45,746 nt of DNA from an uncultured Pelagibacteraceae bacterium (lineage in GTDB: Bacteria; Pseudomonadota; Alphaproteobacteria; Pelagibacterales; Pelagibacteraceae), in NCBI GenBank assembly GCA_902570785.1, contig CACFZK010000009.1:1-45746 (forward strand), given 5' to 3'. The notes beneath the pieces are model-generated. The model did not search any database. It was not told where the DNA came from and was given only the letters and a program-made list of their open reading frames with translations. Shown here piece after piece: positions 1 to 10,677 of the stretch (its first letter is position 1; each line of letters opens with the position of its first letter). Both the position numbers and the translations under genes were made by a program.

Positions 1-1
1 G

Positions 2-1114
2 GTTTTAACAAAAAGTGGAAAAAAATTTGTAACTTCATTATCCTTGTCCTCATTGTCAAAAAATAAAGTTTTTGAGGAAGTATTTGACAAAAAAAATAAG
101 GGAAATATTGATCACATCTCATTATCTAGATGGGCTGACTTAATATTAGTTTTGCCCACGACAGCAAATTTTATGTCTAGATTAAGCAAAGGAAATGCTG
201 ATGACCTTGCTTCAACCATAATTCTGGCATCAAACAAGGAAATATTTTTAGTTCCAGCCATGAACGTAAGAATGTGGGAGCATAAAGCTACACAAAAAAA
301 TTTAAATTCTCTCGTTGATTATGGGTACAAATTTATTGGTCCAGAAGATGGTGAGATGGCTTGTGGAGAGTATGGAAAAGGAAAAATGTCAAGTCCACGT
401 CAAATTTTATCTTTTTTGTCGAGATTTTTTAAAAAAAAAGATTTTCTTAAATTTAAAAAGATTAAAGCTATAGTTACAACTGGTCCAACAAAAGAATATA
501 TTGATCCGGTTAGATTCATATCAAATGAATCGAGTGGAAAACAAGGTTACGAAATTGCTTTGGAATTAAAAAGGCTGGGAGTCAAAACCACATTAATATC
601 AGGTCCAACACAGTTGAAATATGATAATGAGATCAAAGTTAAGAGGGTAATAACTGGCAAACAAATGTTGGAAGAAGTAAAAAAAAAGTTACCTACTCAT
701 ATTGCTGTGTGTGCGGCAGCTGTATCTGATTTTAAACCAATATCTTCAGAAATAAATAAAATAAAAAAAAATCAGATAAAGGAGATTAAAATAGAAAAAA
801 ATCCAGATATTTTAAGTTTCCTTGGAAAAAATAACAGATTTAGACCAAAACTTTTAATTGGTTTTTCTGCTGAGACACAAAACTTAATAAAAAACTCTAA
901 AATCAAATTACAAGAAAAGTTTTGTGATATGATAATTGCTAATGATGTTTCAAAAAAAGACAGGGGCTTCCACAGTGAGTATAATGAGGTAATTATAATT
1001 GAAAAAAATGGAAAAACAGAGAGAGTTAAAAAGAATTCAAAAAAATTTATTGCTTCAATCGTTGCTCAAAAAATTGTAGATTCATTTCTCGCCAATGAAA
1101 AAAACCTCAATTAA
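2..1114 (+). CDS. coaBC: CoaBC, phosphopantothenoylcysteine decarboxylase/synthetase (5' end cut by window)
   Basis: Bifunctional enzyme of coenzyme A synthesis. CoaB joins 4'-phosphopantothenate to cysteine using CTP, and the flavoprotein CoaC decarboxylates the product. The frame is open to the left edge and the first codons already read as CoaC sequence (VLTKSGKKFV), so a TTG at 44 is not the real start and roughly the first 50-60 residues lie outside. Visible CoaC motifs are PAMNVRMW and the catalytic-Cys region GEMACGEYGKG. The CoaB half begins at TTGPTKEYIDPVRFISN and continues with CAAAVSDFKP, KNPDIL and GFSAET. The 3' end overlaps the next gene by 20 bases. In many alphaproteobacteria dut follows coaBC; here it is absent. 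Confidence 0.95.
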   Translation, partial: VLTKSGKKFVTSLSLSSLSKNKVFEEVFDKKNKGNIDHISLSRWADLILVLPTTANFMSRLSKGNADDLASTIILASNKEIFLVPAMNVRMWEHKATQKNLNSLVDYGYKFIGPEDGEMACGEYGKGKMSSPRQILSFLSRFFKKKDFLKFKKIKAIVTTGPTKEYIDPVRFISNESSGKQGYEIALELKRLGVKTTLISGPTQLKYDNEIKVKRVITGKQMLEEVKKKLPTHIAVCAAAVSDFKPISSEINKIKKNQIKEIKIEKNPDILSFLGKNNRFRPKLLIGFSAETQNLIKNSKIKLQEKFCDMIIANDVSKKDRGFHSEYNEVIIIEKNGKTERVKKNSKKFIASIVAQKIVDSFLANEKNLN

Positions 1115-1856
1115 AGGTGAAGATTATCAGAAATATTATAAACAATTAATTCTAAAAAAAATTGGGATTATTGGACAAAAAAAAATTTTTGATTCGAAAG
1201 TTTTAGTGATTGGCGCGGGTGGACTTGGCTGTCCTTTAATTTTATATCTTGCATACTCTGGGGTCGGTAATATTGGAATTGTGGATCATGATATTATAGA
1301 AATCTCAAATTTGAGTAGGCAAATTTTATTTACAAAAAGGGATATTGGTAAAAAAAAGGTATTAGTCGCTAAACAAATGATAAAAAACATAAATAATAAA
1401 ATATCTATTAATATTTATAAAAATAAAATTGATAAGAATAATATTAAAAGAATAGCAAAAAATTATTCTATAATTTGTGATGGAACAGATAACTTCAAAA
1501 CAAGGTATTTAATCAATGATTACTGTATCGAAAATAGAAAAGTACTTATTTCTGCAGCTATAAATAAGTTTGATGGTCAGTTATTTAATTTTGATTTCAG
1601 AAACAAAACTGCTTGTTTTAGGTGTTTTATGCCAGAAACTCCGAATGATGAAGTTAACTGTCAAACAGATGGTATCATGACGACTCTAGCAGGAGTCGCA
1701 GGCTCGCTGCAAGCTAATGAAGTTATAAAATCAATACTTAATATTAAAAATAAAAAAAAAGGCAACATAATGATATTCAATTCTCTTAATTCTGATTTTA
1801 GAGTTGTTAAGTTATTAAAAAATCCTGACTGTAAAAATAAAAATTTACATGGTTAA
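1095..1856 (+). CDS. MoeB/ThiF/HesA-family adenylyltransferase (E1-like)
   Basis: E1-like enzyme that adenylates the C-terminal Gly-Gly of a small sulfur-carrier protein (MoaD or ThiS type), for molybdopterin, thiamine or tRNA thiolation; the partner cannot be told from this window. The nucleotide-binding loop is GAGGLGCP, followed by the typical NLSRQILF, GTDNFKTRYLIND and a zinc CxxC in ACFRCFMPETP. The protein is about 253 residues, usual for a MoeB without a rhodanese domain. The usual C-terminal CxxC is incomplete: the end reads NPDCKNKNLHG with a single Cys. It overlaps coaBC at its start and the SH3 gene at its end, so the three genes look like one operon. Confidence 0.85.
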   Translation: MKKTSIKGEDYQKYYKQLILKKIGIIGQKKIFDSKVLVIGAGGLGCPLILYLAYSGVGNIGIVDHDIIEISNLSRQILFTKRDIGKKKVLVAKQMIKNINNKISINIYKNKIDKNNIKRIAKNYSIICDGTDNFKTRYLINDYCIENRKVLISAAINKFDGQLFNFDFRNKTACFRCFMPETPNDEVNCQTDGIMTTLAGVAGSLQANEVIKSILNIKNKKKGNIMIFNSLNSDFRVVKLLKNPDCKNKNLHG

Positions 1857-2295
1857 AACATTAGTCCTTTTTATTTTATTTATTTTTTTAGTTAACAACC
1901 TACATGCGGAGACAGAATATTATCTAACTCTAAGAAGTAGTAAGGTTAATTTAAGACAAGGCCCATCTTTAAATCATCCTATAAAATTAGTTTATAATAA
2001 AAAATTTTTACCAGTGTTGGTTTTGGACAAATCATATAATTTTAGAAAAATCATAGATCATGAAAATAACTCTGGGTGGATACATATTTCGCAATTATCG
2101 AAAAAAAAGGCTGCACTAAACAATAAAGATAAATCAATTCTTTTTAACAAATCTTCAGAATATTCCAAACGTCTGGCTGTAGTAGAAAAAGGAAGATTAT
2201 TTTTAATACAGAAATGTAAAACTGATTGGTGTAAAGTTAAAACAGGAAAATTTAAAGGTTGGGTGAGGAGGGAAAATTTAATTGGTAGACTTTAA
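1849..2295 (+). CDS. Exported SH3-domain protein
   Basis: Small secreted protein of 148 residues. It has a hydrophobic signal peptide (MVKTLVLFILFIFLVNNLHA, likely cleavage after HA) and two bacterial SH3-like segments. The first contains KVNLRQGPSLNHPI and GWIHISQL; the second contains WCKVKTGKFKGWVRRENLIG. Such domains usually bind cell-wall peptides or mediate periplasmic contacts; the target is unknown. The start overlaps the MoeB-like gene by 8 bases. The stop lies 1 base from the convergent DUF2061 gene, leaving no room for an intergenic terminator. Similar SH3 proteins often sit next to this E1-like gene in alphaproteobacteria, which I recall rather than verified. Confidence 0.75.
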   Translation: MVKTLVLFILFIFLVNNLHAETEYYLTLRSSKVNLRQGPSLNHPIKLVYNKKFLPVLVLDKSYNFRKIIDHENNSGWIHISQLSKKKAALNNKDKSILFNKSSEYSKRLAVVEKGRLFLIQKCKTDWCKVKTGKFKGWVRRENLIGRL

Positions 2296-2296
2296 T

Positions 2297-2545
2297 TTAT
2301 CTTTTCTTCATTACTTTTGAGGCCCAAAACTTATCTAATAAAAAATACCAAACAGAATTGGCTAAGGGCTCAACTATTGCATCTGTTAAAGCTATATAAA
2401 AAGATACATCTGCAACCAACATTAATACAGTAATTGCGATCGCAAAGTGACCAATAGTATAAACAATTGTTCTTAATATTGATCCTCTATTTGTGTCGTA
2501 GATTTTTTTAGAGGCATTAAATATGCCAGAAGTTAATTCTGTCAT
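2297..2545 (-). CDS. DUF2061 small membrane protein
   Basis: An 82-residue predicted inner-membrane protein with the DUF2061 pattern: SILRTIVYTIGHFAIAIT, a second hydrophobic stretch (YIALTDAIVEPLANSVWYFL), then a basic tail (DKFWASKVMKKR). The family has no established function. It starts one base after the katG stop codon, so the two are almost surely cotranscribed. That link suggests a role alongside peroxide defence, but nothing in the sequence shows it. Confidence 0.75.
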   Translation of the reverse strand: MTELTSGIFNASKKIYDTNRGSILRTIVYTIGHFAIAITVLMLVADVSFYIALTDAIVEPLANSVWYFLLDKFWASKVMKKR

Positions 2546-2546
2546 A

Positions 2547-4724
<2,178 letters not shown>

Positions 4725-4751
4725 TTAATTTTATTTTATAATTTTATAATT

Positions 4752-4772
4752 ACTTTATAATTATTCTAAAGT
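4752..4772 (-). promoter_or_regulatory. Candidate Irr box (iron control element) in the katG promoter
   Basis: Near-palindrome of 21 bases. Read on the minus strand it is ACTTTAGAAT, a central A, then ATTATAAAGT; only one base pair of the arms mismatches. The core TTTAGAA-N3-TTATAAA resembles the iron control element bound by alphaproteobacterial Irr, as I remember it (TTTAGAA-N3-TTCTAAA type). It lies between the -35 and -10 elements of the katG promoter and about 30 bases from the end of irr. Binding is inferred, not shown. Confidence 0.5.
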
Positions 4773-4781
4773 ATGTGTCAA
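4754..4781 (-). promoter_or_regulatory. katG promoter (sigma-70 type)
   Basis: On the minus strand a perfect -35 TTGACA (4776-4781) is followed after 16 bases by TATAAA (4754-4759). This puts the start of transcription near 4747, about 23 bases before the katG ATG. It is one of the best sigma-70 matches in the window, and the spacer is filled by the Irr-box-like palindrome. Confidence 0.6.
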
Positions 4782-4804
4782 TACAACAACGTCTGATTTT
4801 GAGA

Positions 4805-5227
4805 TTAATTATTATTTTCTAATCTTATTACAACTTCAACGTTTTTGATTTTCTTGCCTTTTGGGGCCTCTGGAAGTTTTTGAAAGGTAATTTTGTCGCT
4901 CTTAATATCAATCACCTTTCCATTATCGAAGAAGTGATGATGAGAAGTTACATTTGTATCATAATATGATGTATTGTTTTCTAATGAGAATTCCTTCAAA
5001 TACCCTGCGCTTTTTAGTGCATGTACGGTGTTGTAAAAAGTTGCTGTAGAAATTTTTTTTGACCTTTTTAAATTCATAGAGTTTTTTAATTGTTCAACTG
5101 TGAAATGAAATGTTTTTTTTCTATTAAAGAGAAATTTGCTTATTTCTACTCTTTGATTTGTGGGTCTCAGGCCAGAAGATCTGAGTTTGTCTATAAAAAT
5201 CTTGTTTTTACTATTCATTTTTTGCAT
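4805..5227 (-). CDS. irr: Irr, Fur-family iron/heme response regulator
   Basis: Fur-superfamily repressor/activator of 140 residues. In alphaproteobacteria Irr senses heme or iron and controls heme synthesis and iron genes. The winged-helix part contains GLRPTNQRVEISKFLF and the recognition region ISTATFYNTVHALKSAGYLKE. The HHHFF motif is the Irr/Fur metal- or heme-contact region, and the end (LPEAPKGKKIKNVEVVIRL) is Irr-like rather than Fur-like. The position divergent from fabA-fabB-fabI is a conserved alphaproteobacterial arrangement as I recall. An alternative ATG lies at 5218. The neighbouring katG promoter carries a possible target site. Confidence 0.85.
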   Translation of the reverse strand: MQKMNSKNKIFIDKLRSSGLRPTNQRVEISKFLFNRKKTFHFTVEQLKNSMNLKRSKKISTATFYNTVHALKSAGYLKEFSLENNTSYYDTNVTSHHHFFDNGKVIDIKSDKITFQKLPEAPKGKKIKNVEVVIRLENNN

Positions 5228-5251
5228 TAACTTACTGTATAATTTTTCAAT

Positions 5252-5279
5252 TTTATATATGATATTGCTAAAAACTCAA
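5252..5279 (-). promoter_or_regulatory. Candidate irr promoter
   Basis: On the minus strand TTGAGT (5274-5279) and TATAAA (5252-5257) are separated by 16 bases, in the 71-base gap between irr and fabA and 25 bases upstream of the irr ATG. In such AT-rich DNA chance matches are common, so this is moderate evidence only. Confidence 0.4.
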
Positions 5280-5298
5280 GCAATTGTTAACTTTCAAA

Positions 5299-5805
5299 AT
5301 GAAACAAAAAAACAGTTATAACTATAATGAATTAATCGATTGTGCTAACGGTGACTTGTTTGGTGAAGGTAATGCACGTTTACCATCACCACCAATGTTA
5401 ATGTTTGATAGAATTACACAAATTAAATTAGATGAAGGAAAATTTAAAAAAGGGACTATTAAAGCTGAGTTAGATATAAAGGATAATATGTGGTTTTTTG
5501 ATTGTCATTTTAAAGCTGATCCTGTTATGCCAGGATGTCTGGGATTGGATGCAATGTGGCAGTTAGTTGGATTTTTCTTAGGCTGGATTGGAGAGCCAGG
5601 TAAAGGACGTGCTTTGGGTGTAAATTCTGTTAGATTTACAGGTGAGGTTATAAAAAAAGTTAAAATGGCAACTTATGAAGTAGATATGAAAAAAGTTTTA
5701 AAAACGGAAGGTGGAACTGTTGGTTTTGCAGATGGGATTTTGAAAGCTGATGGCAAACAAATATATACTGCAGAAAATTTGAAAGTAGGAGTTTATAAAC
5801 AATGA
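5299..5805 (+). CDS. fabA: FabA, 3-hydroxydecanoyl-ACP dehydratase/isomerase
   Basis: Dehydrates 3-hydroxydecanoyl-ACP and isomerises trans-2- to cis-3-decenoyl-ACP, the branch point to unsaturated fatty acids. From the ATG at 5299 the protein has 168 residues and the catalytic residues fall at H70 (WFFDCHFKADPVMPG) and D84 (LGLDAMWQ). These numbers match E. coli FabA exactly, which decides this start over an upstream TTG at 5284. The stop overlaps the fabB start (ATGA), and fabA-fabB-fabI form a tight operon. Confidence 0.96.
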   Translation: MKQKNSYNYNELIDCANGDLFGEGNARLPSPPMLMFDRITQIKLDEGKFKKGTIKAELDIKDNMWFFDCHFKADPVMPGCLGLDAMWQLVGFFLGWIGEPGKGRALGVNSVRFTGEVIKKVKMATYEVDMKKVLKTEGGTVGFADGILKADGKQIYTAENLKVGVYKQ

Positions 5806-7013
5806 AAAGAGTTGTTGTAACAGGTATTGGCATTGTTTCTTGTCTGGGGAATAATCAAAACGAAGTTTACAATTCACTTATAAATAGTAAATCAGGAATT
5901 TCTTTTGCAGAAGAATATAAAGAGCATAATTTGAAGAGTAATGTACACGGAAAACCAAATATAAAGCTTGAAGATCATGTTGACAGAAAAGCATTAAGAT
6001 TTATGGGGAAAGGATCAGCATATAACTATGTAGCGATGAAAGAAGCAATTGCAGACTCGGGCTTGGAAGATAAAGATATAAGCAATGTTAATTCAGGTAT
6101 GGTCATGGGGTCGGGTGGACCTTCAATTGAGAATGTTATTTTGGCTGCTGATAAAACTAGAGAAAAAAATCCAAAAAAAATGGGGCCATTTATTGTACCA
6201 AGAACTATGGCAAGCACTGCTTCTGCAACTTTAGCAGTTCCTTTTAAAATAAAAGGAGTTAATTACACAATAAGTTCTGCATGTGCTACTAGTGGTCACT
6301 GTATTGGCAATGCAATGGAACTTATTCAATTTGGAAAACAAAAAATTATTTTTGCAGGAGGAAGTGATGAAATTCATTTTGCAATGACTGCAATGTTTGA
6401 TGCAATGACTGCACTTTCTTCAAAATATAATGATAATCCACAAAAGGCGTCTAGACCTTACGACAAGACAAGAGATGGTTTTGTAATTGCAGGTGGAGCA
6501 GGGGTTTTAGTTTTAGAGGAACTTGAGCATGCTAAAGCAAGAGGAGCAAATATTTATGCGGAACTGACAGGATATGGGGCAACTTCAGATGGTTTTGATA
6601 TGGTTGCACCATCAGGAGAGGGTGCAACAAGATGTATGAACCTAGCATTAAAGACAACTAGAAATAAAATTGATTATATCAATACACACGGTACTTCAAC
6701 TCCGGTTGGTGATATAACAGAATTAAAAGCTATACAGGATGCATTCAAAGATAAAATACCAAAGATTAGCTCAACAAAATCTCTATCTGGTCACCCATTA
6801 GGTGCTGCTTCAGTTCATGAGGCAATTTATTCATTAATAATGATGAAGAATAACTTTATTGCAGCATCTTGCAACGTTAATGAAATGGATGAATCAGCTC
6901 AAAAATTTCCAATAGTTACCAAGGTTGAAAAGGACGTAAAATTAAATTCTGTTATGTCAAATAGTTTCGGTTTCGGTGGGACGAACGCTACATTAATTTT
7001 CGAAAAGGTTTAA
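5802..7013 (+). CDS. fabB: FabB, 3-oxoacyl-ACP synthase I
   Basis: Condensing enzyme that elongates acyl-ACP with malonyl-ACP and is required for unsaturated fatty acids together with FabA. The 403 residues hold the Cys-His-His triad: C161 (SSACATSGHCIG), H296 (NTHGTSTPVGD) and H331 (LSGHPLGAAS). The C-terminal glycine-rich SNSFGFGGTNATLIF is also typical. The gene overlaps fabA by 4 bases, and fabI begins 1 base after its stop, indicating translational coupling. Confidence 0.96.
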   Translation: MKRVVVTGIGIVSCLGNNQNEVYNSLINSKSGISFAEEYKEHNLKSNVHGKPNIKLEDHVDRKALRFMGKGSAYNYVAMKEAIADSGLEDKDISNVNSGMVMGSGGPSIENVILAADKTREKNPKKMGPFIVPRTMASTASATLAVPFKIKGVNYTISSACATSGHCIGNAMELIQFGKQKIIFAGGSDEIHFAMTAMFDAMTALSSKYNDNPQKASRPYDKTRDGFVIAGGAGVLVLEELEHAKARGANIYAELTGYGATSDGFDMVAPSGEGATRCMNLALKTTRNKIDYINTHGTSTPVGDITELKAIQDAFKDKIPKISSTKSLSGHPLGAASVHEAIYSLIMMKNNFIAASCNVNEMDESAQKFPIVTKVEKDVKLNSVMSNSFGFGGTNATLIFEKV

Positions 7014-7014
7014 A

Positions 7015-7800
7015 ATGGATTTAGTTAAGGGTAAAAAAGGTTTAATCATGGGTGTTGCAAATGAAAGGTCTATAGCATGGGGCATATCAAAAAAACTTGC
7101 TGAAAATGGTGCTGAGTTAGCTTTTACATATTTTGGTGATGCTCTAAAAAAAAGAGTAACACCTTTGGCAGAGTCTATAAATTCAAATTTTCTTTTAAAT
7201 TGCAATGTAGAAAATAAAGAGGATATCGTTAAAACTTTTGAACAGGTCAAGAGTAAATGGAATGAAATTGATTTTATCGTTCACGCAATTGCATTTTCAG
7301 ATAGAGCAGAACTATCAGGTCAATATATTGATACTTCAAGAGAAAATTTTGCAAAAAGTATGTTGGTATCGTGTTTTTCATTTACTGAAATCGCTAAAGA
7401 AGCATCGAAAATAATGAAGAGTGGTTCAAGCATGTTAACTTTAACTTATGAATCTACAAAAGTAATACCAAACTATAATGTTATGGGAGTTTGTAAGGCA
7501 GCGTTGGAGTCAAGTGTGAAGTATATTGCTAAAGATTTAGGTACTAAAGGTATAAGAGTAAATGCAATAAGTGCAGGTCCAATTAAAACATTGGCAGCTT
7601 CTGCAATTGGTGATGCAAAATTTTTATATAAGTGGAGTGCTGACCATTCCTTTTTAAAAAGAAATGTAGATATAAATGATGTGGGAAAATCTGCTTTATA
7701 TTTATTAAGTGATCTAAGTGCAGGTGTAACTGGTGAAATTCACTATGTAGATGCGGGTTACAACAAAGCAGGAATGCCGGATCCAAAAAATTTCACCTAA
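7015..7800 (+). CDS. fabI: FabI, enoyl-ACP reductase (NADH)
   Basis: Last step of each fatty acid elongation cycle, reduction of trans-2-enoyl-ACP. It is a short-chain dehydrogenase-like protein of 261 residues with the FabI-type cofactor region KGLIMGVANERSIAWGI. The catalytic Y154-x6-K161 lies in IPNYNVMGVCKAALE, and a second conserved tyrosine is Y145. The C-terminal LSAGVTGEIHYVDAGYN is typical. It is the third gene of the fabABI operon. Its FabI signature distinguishes it from FabV, FabK or FabL types. Confidence 0.96.
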   Translation: MDLVKGKKGLIMGVANERSIAWGISKKLAENGAELAFTYFGDALKKRVTPLAESINSNFLLNCNVENKEDIVKTFEQVKSKWNEIDFIVHAIAFSDRAELSGQYIDTSRENFAKSMLVSCFSFTEIAKEASKIMKSGSSMLTLTYESTKVIPNYNVMGVCKAALESSVKYIAKDLGTKGIRVNAISAGPIKTLAASAIGDAKFLYKWSADHSFLKRNVDINDVGKSALYLLSDLSAGVTGEIHYVDAGYNKAGMPDPKNFT

Positions 7801-7824
7801 ACAAAAAAAATCTAAAATAATTAA

Positions 7825-8343
7825 ATGGCAAAATTTAATAAAAAAATTAAAGAAAAATTTGAAAATTTTTTTGATTGGATAAAGGGAGCTGAATTAGTTG
7901 AACTTGATTCTTGTGATGTAAATGAAGATCCAATTAGGCCAGAACTTGATGTAAAATTTAGAACTAGCCATGGACGAAAAATTTATGGTGTAAAATATAA
8001 AAAAGAAATATGTGCAATAATGTGCTTTGGTTTCACAAATGAAATTCCAAAAACAATTGAAGAATTTGATTTAATGACTCGAGACGCACAATTGCAAAGT
8101 GCCTCGTGGAGAAATCAAAAAGTTGGTAAAATAGCGATTGCGTACACTGTTTGGTCTAAGAAAAAAGGTGGGGGGAAATTGATTGTTAAAGAGGCATATA
8201 AAAAAATAAAGAAATCAAACCATTTAAATAGATTGGTTACTTTGTCTCCTTTAACAGAAATGGCAAGAAATTTTCACTTGAGAAACGGAGCAAAAGAACT
8301 TCGTGTCAATGAGAAAACTCAAAATTTTGAGTATCAAATTTAA
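7825..8343 (+). CDS. Putative GNAT-fold acyltransferase
   Basis: Protein of 172 residues that I recognise only at fold level. The C-terminal half looks like a GNAT acetyltransferase: IAYTVWSKKKGGGKLIVKEA resembles the acetyl-CoA pyrophosphate-binding loop and helix. It is followed by RLVTLSPLTEMARNFHLRNG and a final NFEYQ. The N-terminal 60 residues are acidic and basic by turns and unassigned. Similar proteins occur in marine bacteria and phages as far as I remember; the substrate is unknown. It follows fabI by 24 bases and may be read from the same transcript. It converges on pnp with only 6 bases between the stop codons. Confidence 0.55.
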   Translation: MAKFNKKIKEKFENFFDWIKGAELVELDSCDVNEDPIRPELDVKFRTSHGRKIYGVKYKKEICAIMCFGFTNEIPKTIEEFDLMTRDAQLQSASWRNQKVGKIAIAYTVWSKKKGGGKLIVKEAYKKIKKSNHLNRLVTLSPLTEMARNFHLRNGAKELRVNEKTQNFEYQI

Positions 8344-8349
8344 ATAGGA

Positions 8350-10419
8350 TTAAACAGCTTCTTTTATTGAAAGTTTAACTTTTCCTCTATCAAATCCTAT
8401 TACCTTTACTGAAACTTCGTCACCCTCTTTGACTACATCTGTAACTTTTTGAACTCTTTTTGCAGCTAACTGTGAAATATGAACAAGTCCGTCTTGTTTT
8501 CCTAAAAAATTTACAAAAGCACCGAATTCCATAATTTTTACTACTTTTCCTTTATATGTTTTTCCCATCTCAGGTTTTGCAACAAGGTCGTTTATCATTT
8601 GAACTGCCATTTTTCTTGTCTCTTCATTCGCAGCCGCAACAGTAACTTCTCCCGCATCATTAACGTCAACTTTTGCTCCAGATTTTTCAACAATTTCTCT
8701 TATTGTTGCACCACCTTTTCCTATAACAGTTGCAATATCTTTTTTATCAACTTTTATTTTCTCCATTTTTGGAGTGTGCTTTCCTACTTCTTTTCTAGAA
8801 GATTTAATAGTTTTATTCATTTCTTGTAGAATGTGAACACGTCCATCTTTTGCTTGAGCAAGGGCTTTTTCCATAATCTCAAAAGTAATACCAGTTATTT
8901 TAATATCCATTTGAAGAGATGTAATCCCATCCTTAGTTCCGGCAACTTTAAAATCCATATCTCCCAAATGATCTTCATCTCCTAAAATATCTGATAAAAT
9001 TGAAAAATCATCTTTTTCTTTAATTAACCCCATTGCTATTCCCGCAACTGGTTCAGCTATTGGAACAGCTGCATCCATTAATGCAAGGGAAGATCCACAT
9101 ACCGTCGCCATAGAAGATGATCCATTTGACTCAGTAATTTCAGATACAATCCTTAATGTATAAGGGAAGTTTTCTTTTTTTGGAAGAGACGAGTTCAATG
9201 CTCTCCAAGCTAGTTTACCGTGTCCCACTTCTCTTCTACCTGTTCCTATCCTTCCAGTTTCTCCTACAGAAAATGGTGGAAAATTATAGTGCAACATAAA
9301 TCTTTGTCTTTTTAATCCTTCCAAACTTTCGATTCTTTGTTCGTCGTCAGTGGTCCCCAAAGTGGTTGTAACTATTGCCTGTGTTTCACCCCTTGTAAAT
9401 AATGCTGAACCATGAACTCTAGGCAGTATACCTACTTGACATTTTATTGGTCTTACATCTGAAAGGCCCCTGCCATCAATTCTTTTTTTGCTTTTTAAAA
9501 TTCTTGTTCTAACAATATCTTTTTCTAAGTTTTTTAGTTGTGTCATTACTTCGTGTTCTAGTAGAGTTTCATCATCTTTGAACAATGATTTACATGTTTC
9601 TCCAGCTAAACTTATTAGGTCGGATCTTTTCTTTTTATCTTTTTCTGAAAATGCTTTTTCTAAATCTTTTGTGAGCTCTTCTTTTATTTTTTTAGAAACC
9701 TTGCTAAAGTCTTTTTCTTCAATTTTCCATTTTTCTTTTGAGGCTTTTTTTGCTAACTTTTCTATACCTTTTATTACATTGGCAAAACTCTCGTGACCAA
9801 ATTTTACAGCATCTAACATTTCTTTTTCTGTTAAACCAGAAGCTTCAGACTCTACCATTAAAACTGCATCTTTTGTTCCAGCAACAACTAGGTCCAGCTT
9901 AGAGTTTTCCAATTCTTTTTTTGTCGGGTTTAAAACATTTTTATTATCTATAAAACCAACTCTTGAGGCTGCTATAGGTCCTTTAAAAGGTAATCCCGAA
10001 ATTGATAGCGCGGCTGAACAAGCTATTATTGAGAGTATATCAGCTTCATTTTCATTATCATATGAGAGCACCGTAGGTAAAACTTGTACCTCATTTTTAA
10101 AATTTTCTGGAAATAAAGGTCTAATCGGTCTGTCTATTAATCTTGAAATTAAAGTTTCAGACTCTGTTGGTCTCGCTTCTCTTTTAAAATACCCGCCTGG
10201 AATTTTTCCTGCTGCATAATATTTTTCTTGGTAGTTTACTGAAAGAGGAAAATAATCTAAATCAGGATTAACTTTTTTAGCACCAACTACAGTAGCTATT
10301 ACAACTGTTTCTCCACAAGTAGCGATAATAGCTCCATCAGCTTGACGGGCGATTTTTCCTGTTTCTAATGTTATTTTTTTACCGCCAAAATCTATTTCTT
10401 CTTTGAATTCTTTAAACAT
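8350..10419 (-). CDS. pnp: Pnp, polynucleotide phosphorylase
   Basis: 3'-to-5' phosphorolytic exoribonuclease and degradosome component that processes mRNA and small RNA ends. The 689 residues show the full domain order: RNase PH domain 1 starting at the N-terminus ([20 protein letters not shown]), a helical linker and RNase PH domain 2 ([40 protein letters not shown]). These are followed by a KH domain ([16 protein letters not shown]) and an S1 domain to the end ([18 protein letters not shown]-type RNA contact [10 protein letters not shown]). It starts immediately after rpsO, the common bacterial order. Confidence 0.97.
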   Translation of the reverse strand: MFKEFKEEIDFGGKKITLETGKIARQADGAIIATCGETVVIATVVGAKKVNPDLDYFPLSVNYQEKYYAAGKIPGGYFKREARPTESETLISRLIDRPIRPLFPENFKNEVQVLPTVLSYDNENEADILSIIACSAALSISGLPFKGPIAASRVGFIDNKNVLNPTKKELENSKLDLVVAGTKDAVLMVESEASGLTEKEMLDAVKFGHESFANVIKGIEKLAKKASKEKWKIEEKDFSKVSKKIKEELTKDLEKAFSEKDKKKRSDLISLAGETCKSLFKDDETLLEHEVMTQLKNLEKDIVRTRILKSKKRIDGRGLSDVRPIKCQVGILPRVHGSALFTRGETQAIVTTTLGTTDDEQRIESLEGLKRQRFMLHYNFPPFSVGETGRIGTGRREVGHGKLAWRALNSSLPKKENFPYTLRIVSEITESNGSSSMATVCGSSLALMDAAVPIAEPVAGIAMGLIKEKDDFSILSDILGDEDHLGDMDFKVAGTKDGITSLQMDIKITGITFEIMEKALAQAKDGRVHILQEMNKTIKSSRKEVGKHTPKMEKIKVDKKDIATVIGKGGATIREIVEKSGAKVDVNDAGEVTVAAANEETRKMAVQMINDLVAKPEMGKTYKGKVVKIMEFGAFVNFLGKQDGLVHISQLAAKRVQKVTDVVKEGDEVSVKVIGFDRGKVKLSIKEAV

Positions 10420-10677
10420 TTATTTCCTCAAATTAAGTTTTTTTATTATATCTGAATATGCTTTTGGATTATTTTTGCTTAAATATTGCAGAAGCTTCTT
10501 CCTTCGATTTACAGATTTGGTTAGTCCTCTGGTTGAATGCTTATCCTTTTTAAATTTTTTAAAATGTTCAGAGAGATTTTTTATTTTTTCGCTTAATATT
10601 CCAATTTGAACCTCTGTTGATCCGACATCATCTTTATGTGTTGCTAATAGTTTTATTATATTTTTTTTCGATTTCAT
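10420..10677 (-). CDS. rpsO: RpsO, 30S ribosomal protein S15
   Basis: Primary 16S rRNA-binding protein of the small-subunit platform. At 85 residues it is close to the standard length and has the S15 signature: HKDDVGSTEVQIGILSEKI, LSEHFKKFKKDKHSTRGL and RRKKLLQYL. It overlaps rbfA by 4 bases upstream and abuts pnp downstream. truB, which normally lies between rbfA and rpsO in proteobacteria, is missing. Confidence 0.96.
   Translation of the reverse strand: MKSKKNIIKLLATHKDDVGSTEVQIGILSEKIKNLSEHFKKFKKDKHSTRGLTKSVNRRKKLLQYLSKNNPKAYSDIIKKLNLRK

Noticed and set aside
44-1114. TTG at 44 as the start of coaBC
   Set aside because: The frame is open upstream to the window edge and already encodes conserved CoaC residues, so the gene is cut by the window.
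4725-5298. Mobile-element insertion around katG-irr
   Set aside because: No terminal repeats, target duplications, integrase or tRNA fragment could be seen; irr-fabA order is the ancestral one.
9488-9796. Open frame opposite pnp (102 codons)
   Set aside because: It is Ser/Phe-rich antisense shadow of the pnp coding sequence, with no recognisable domain or start context; the same holds for other opposite-strand frames inside infB, nusA, maeB and dnaK.
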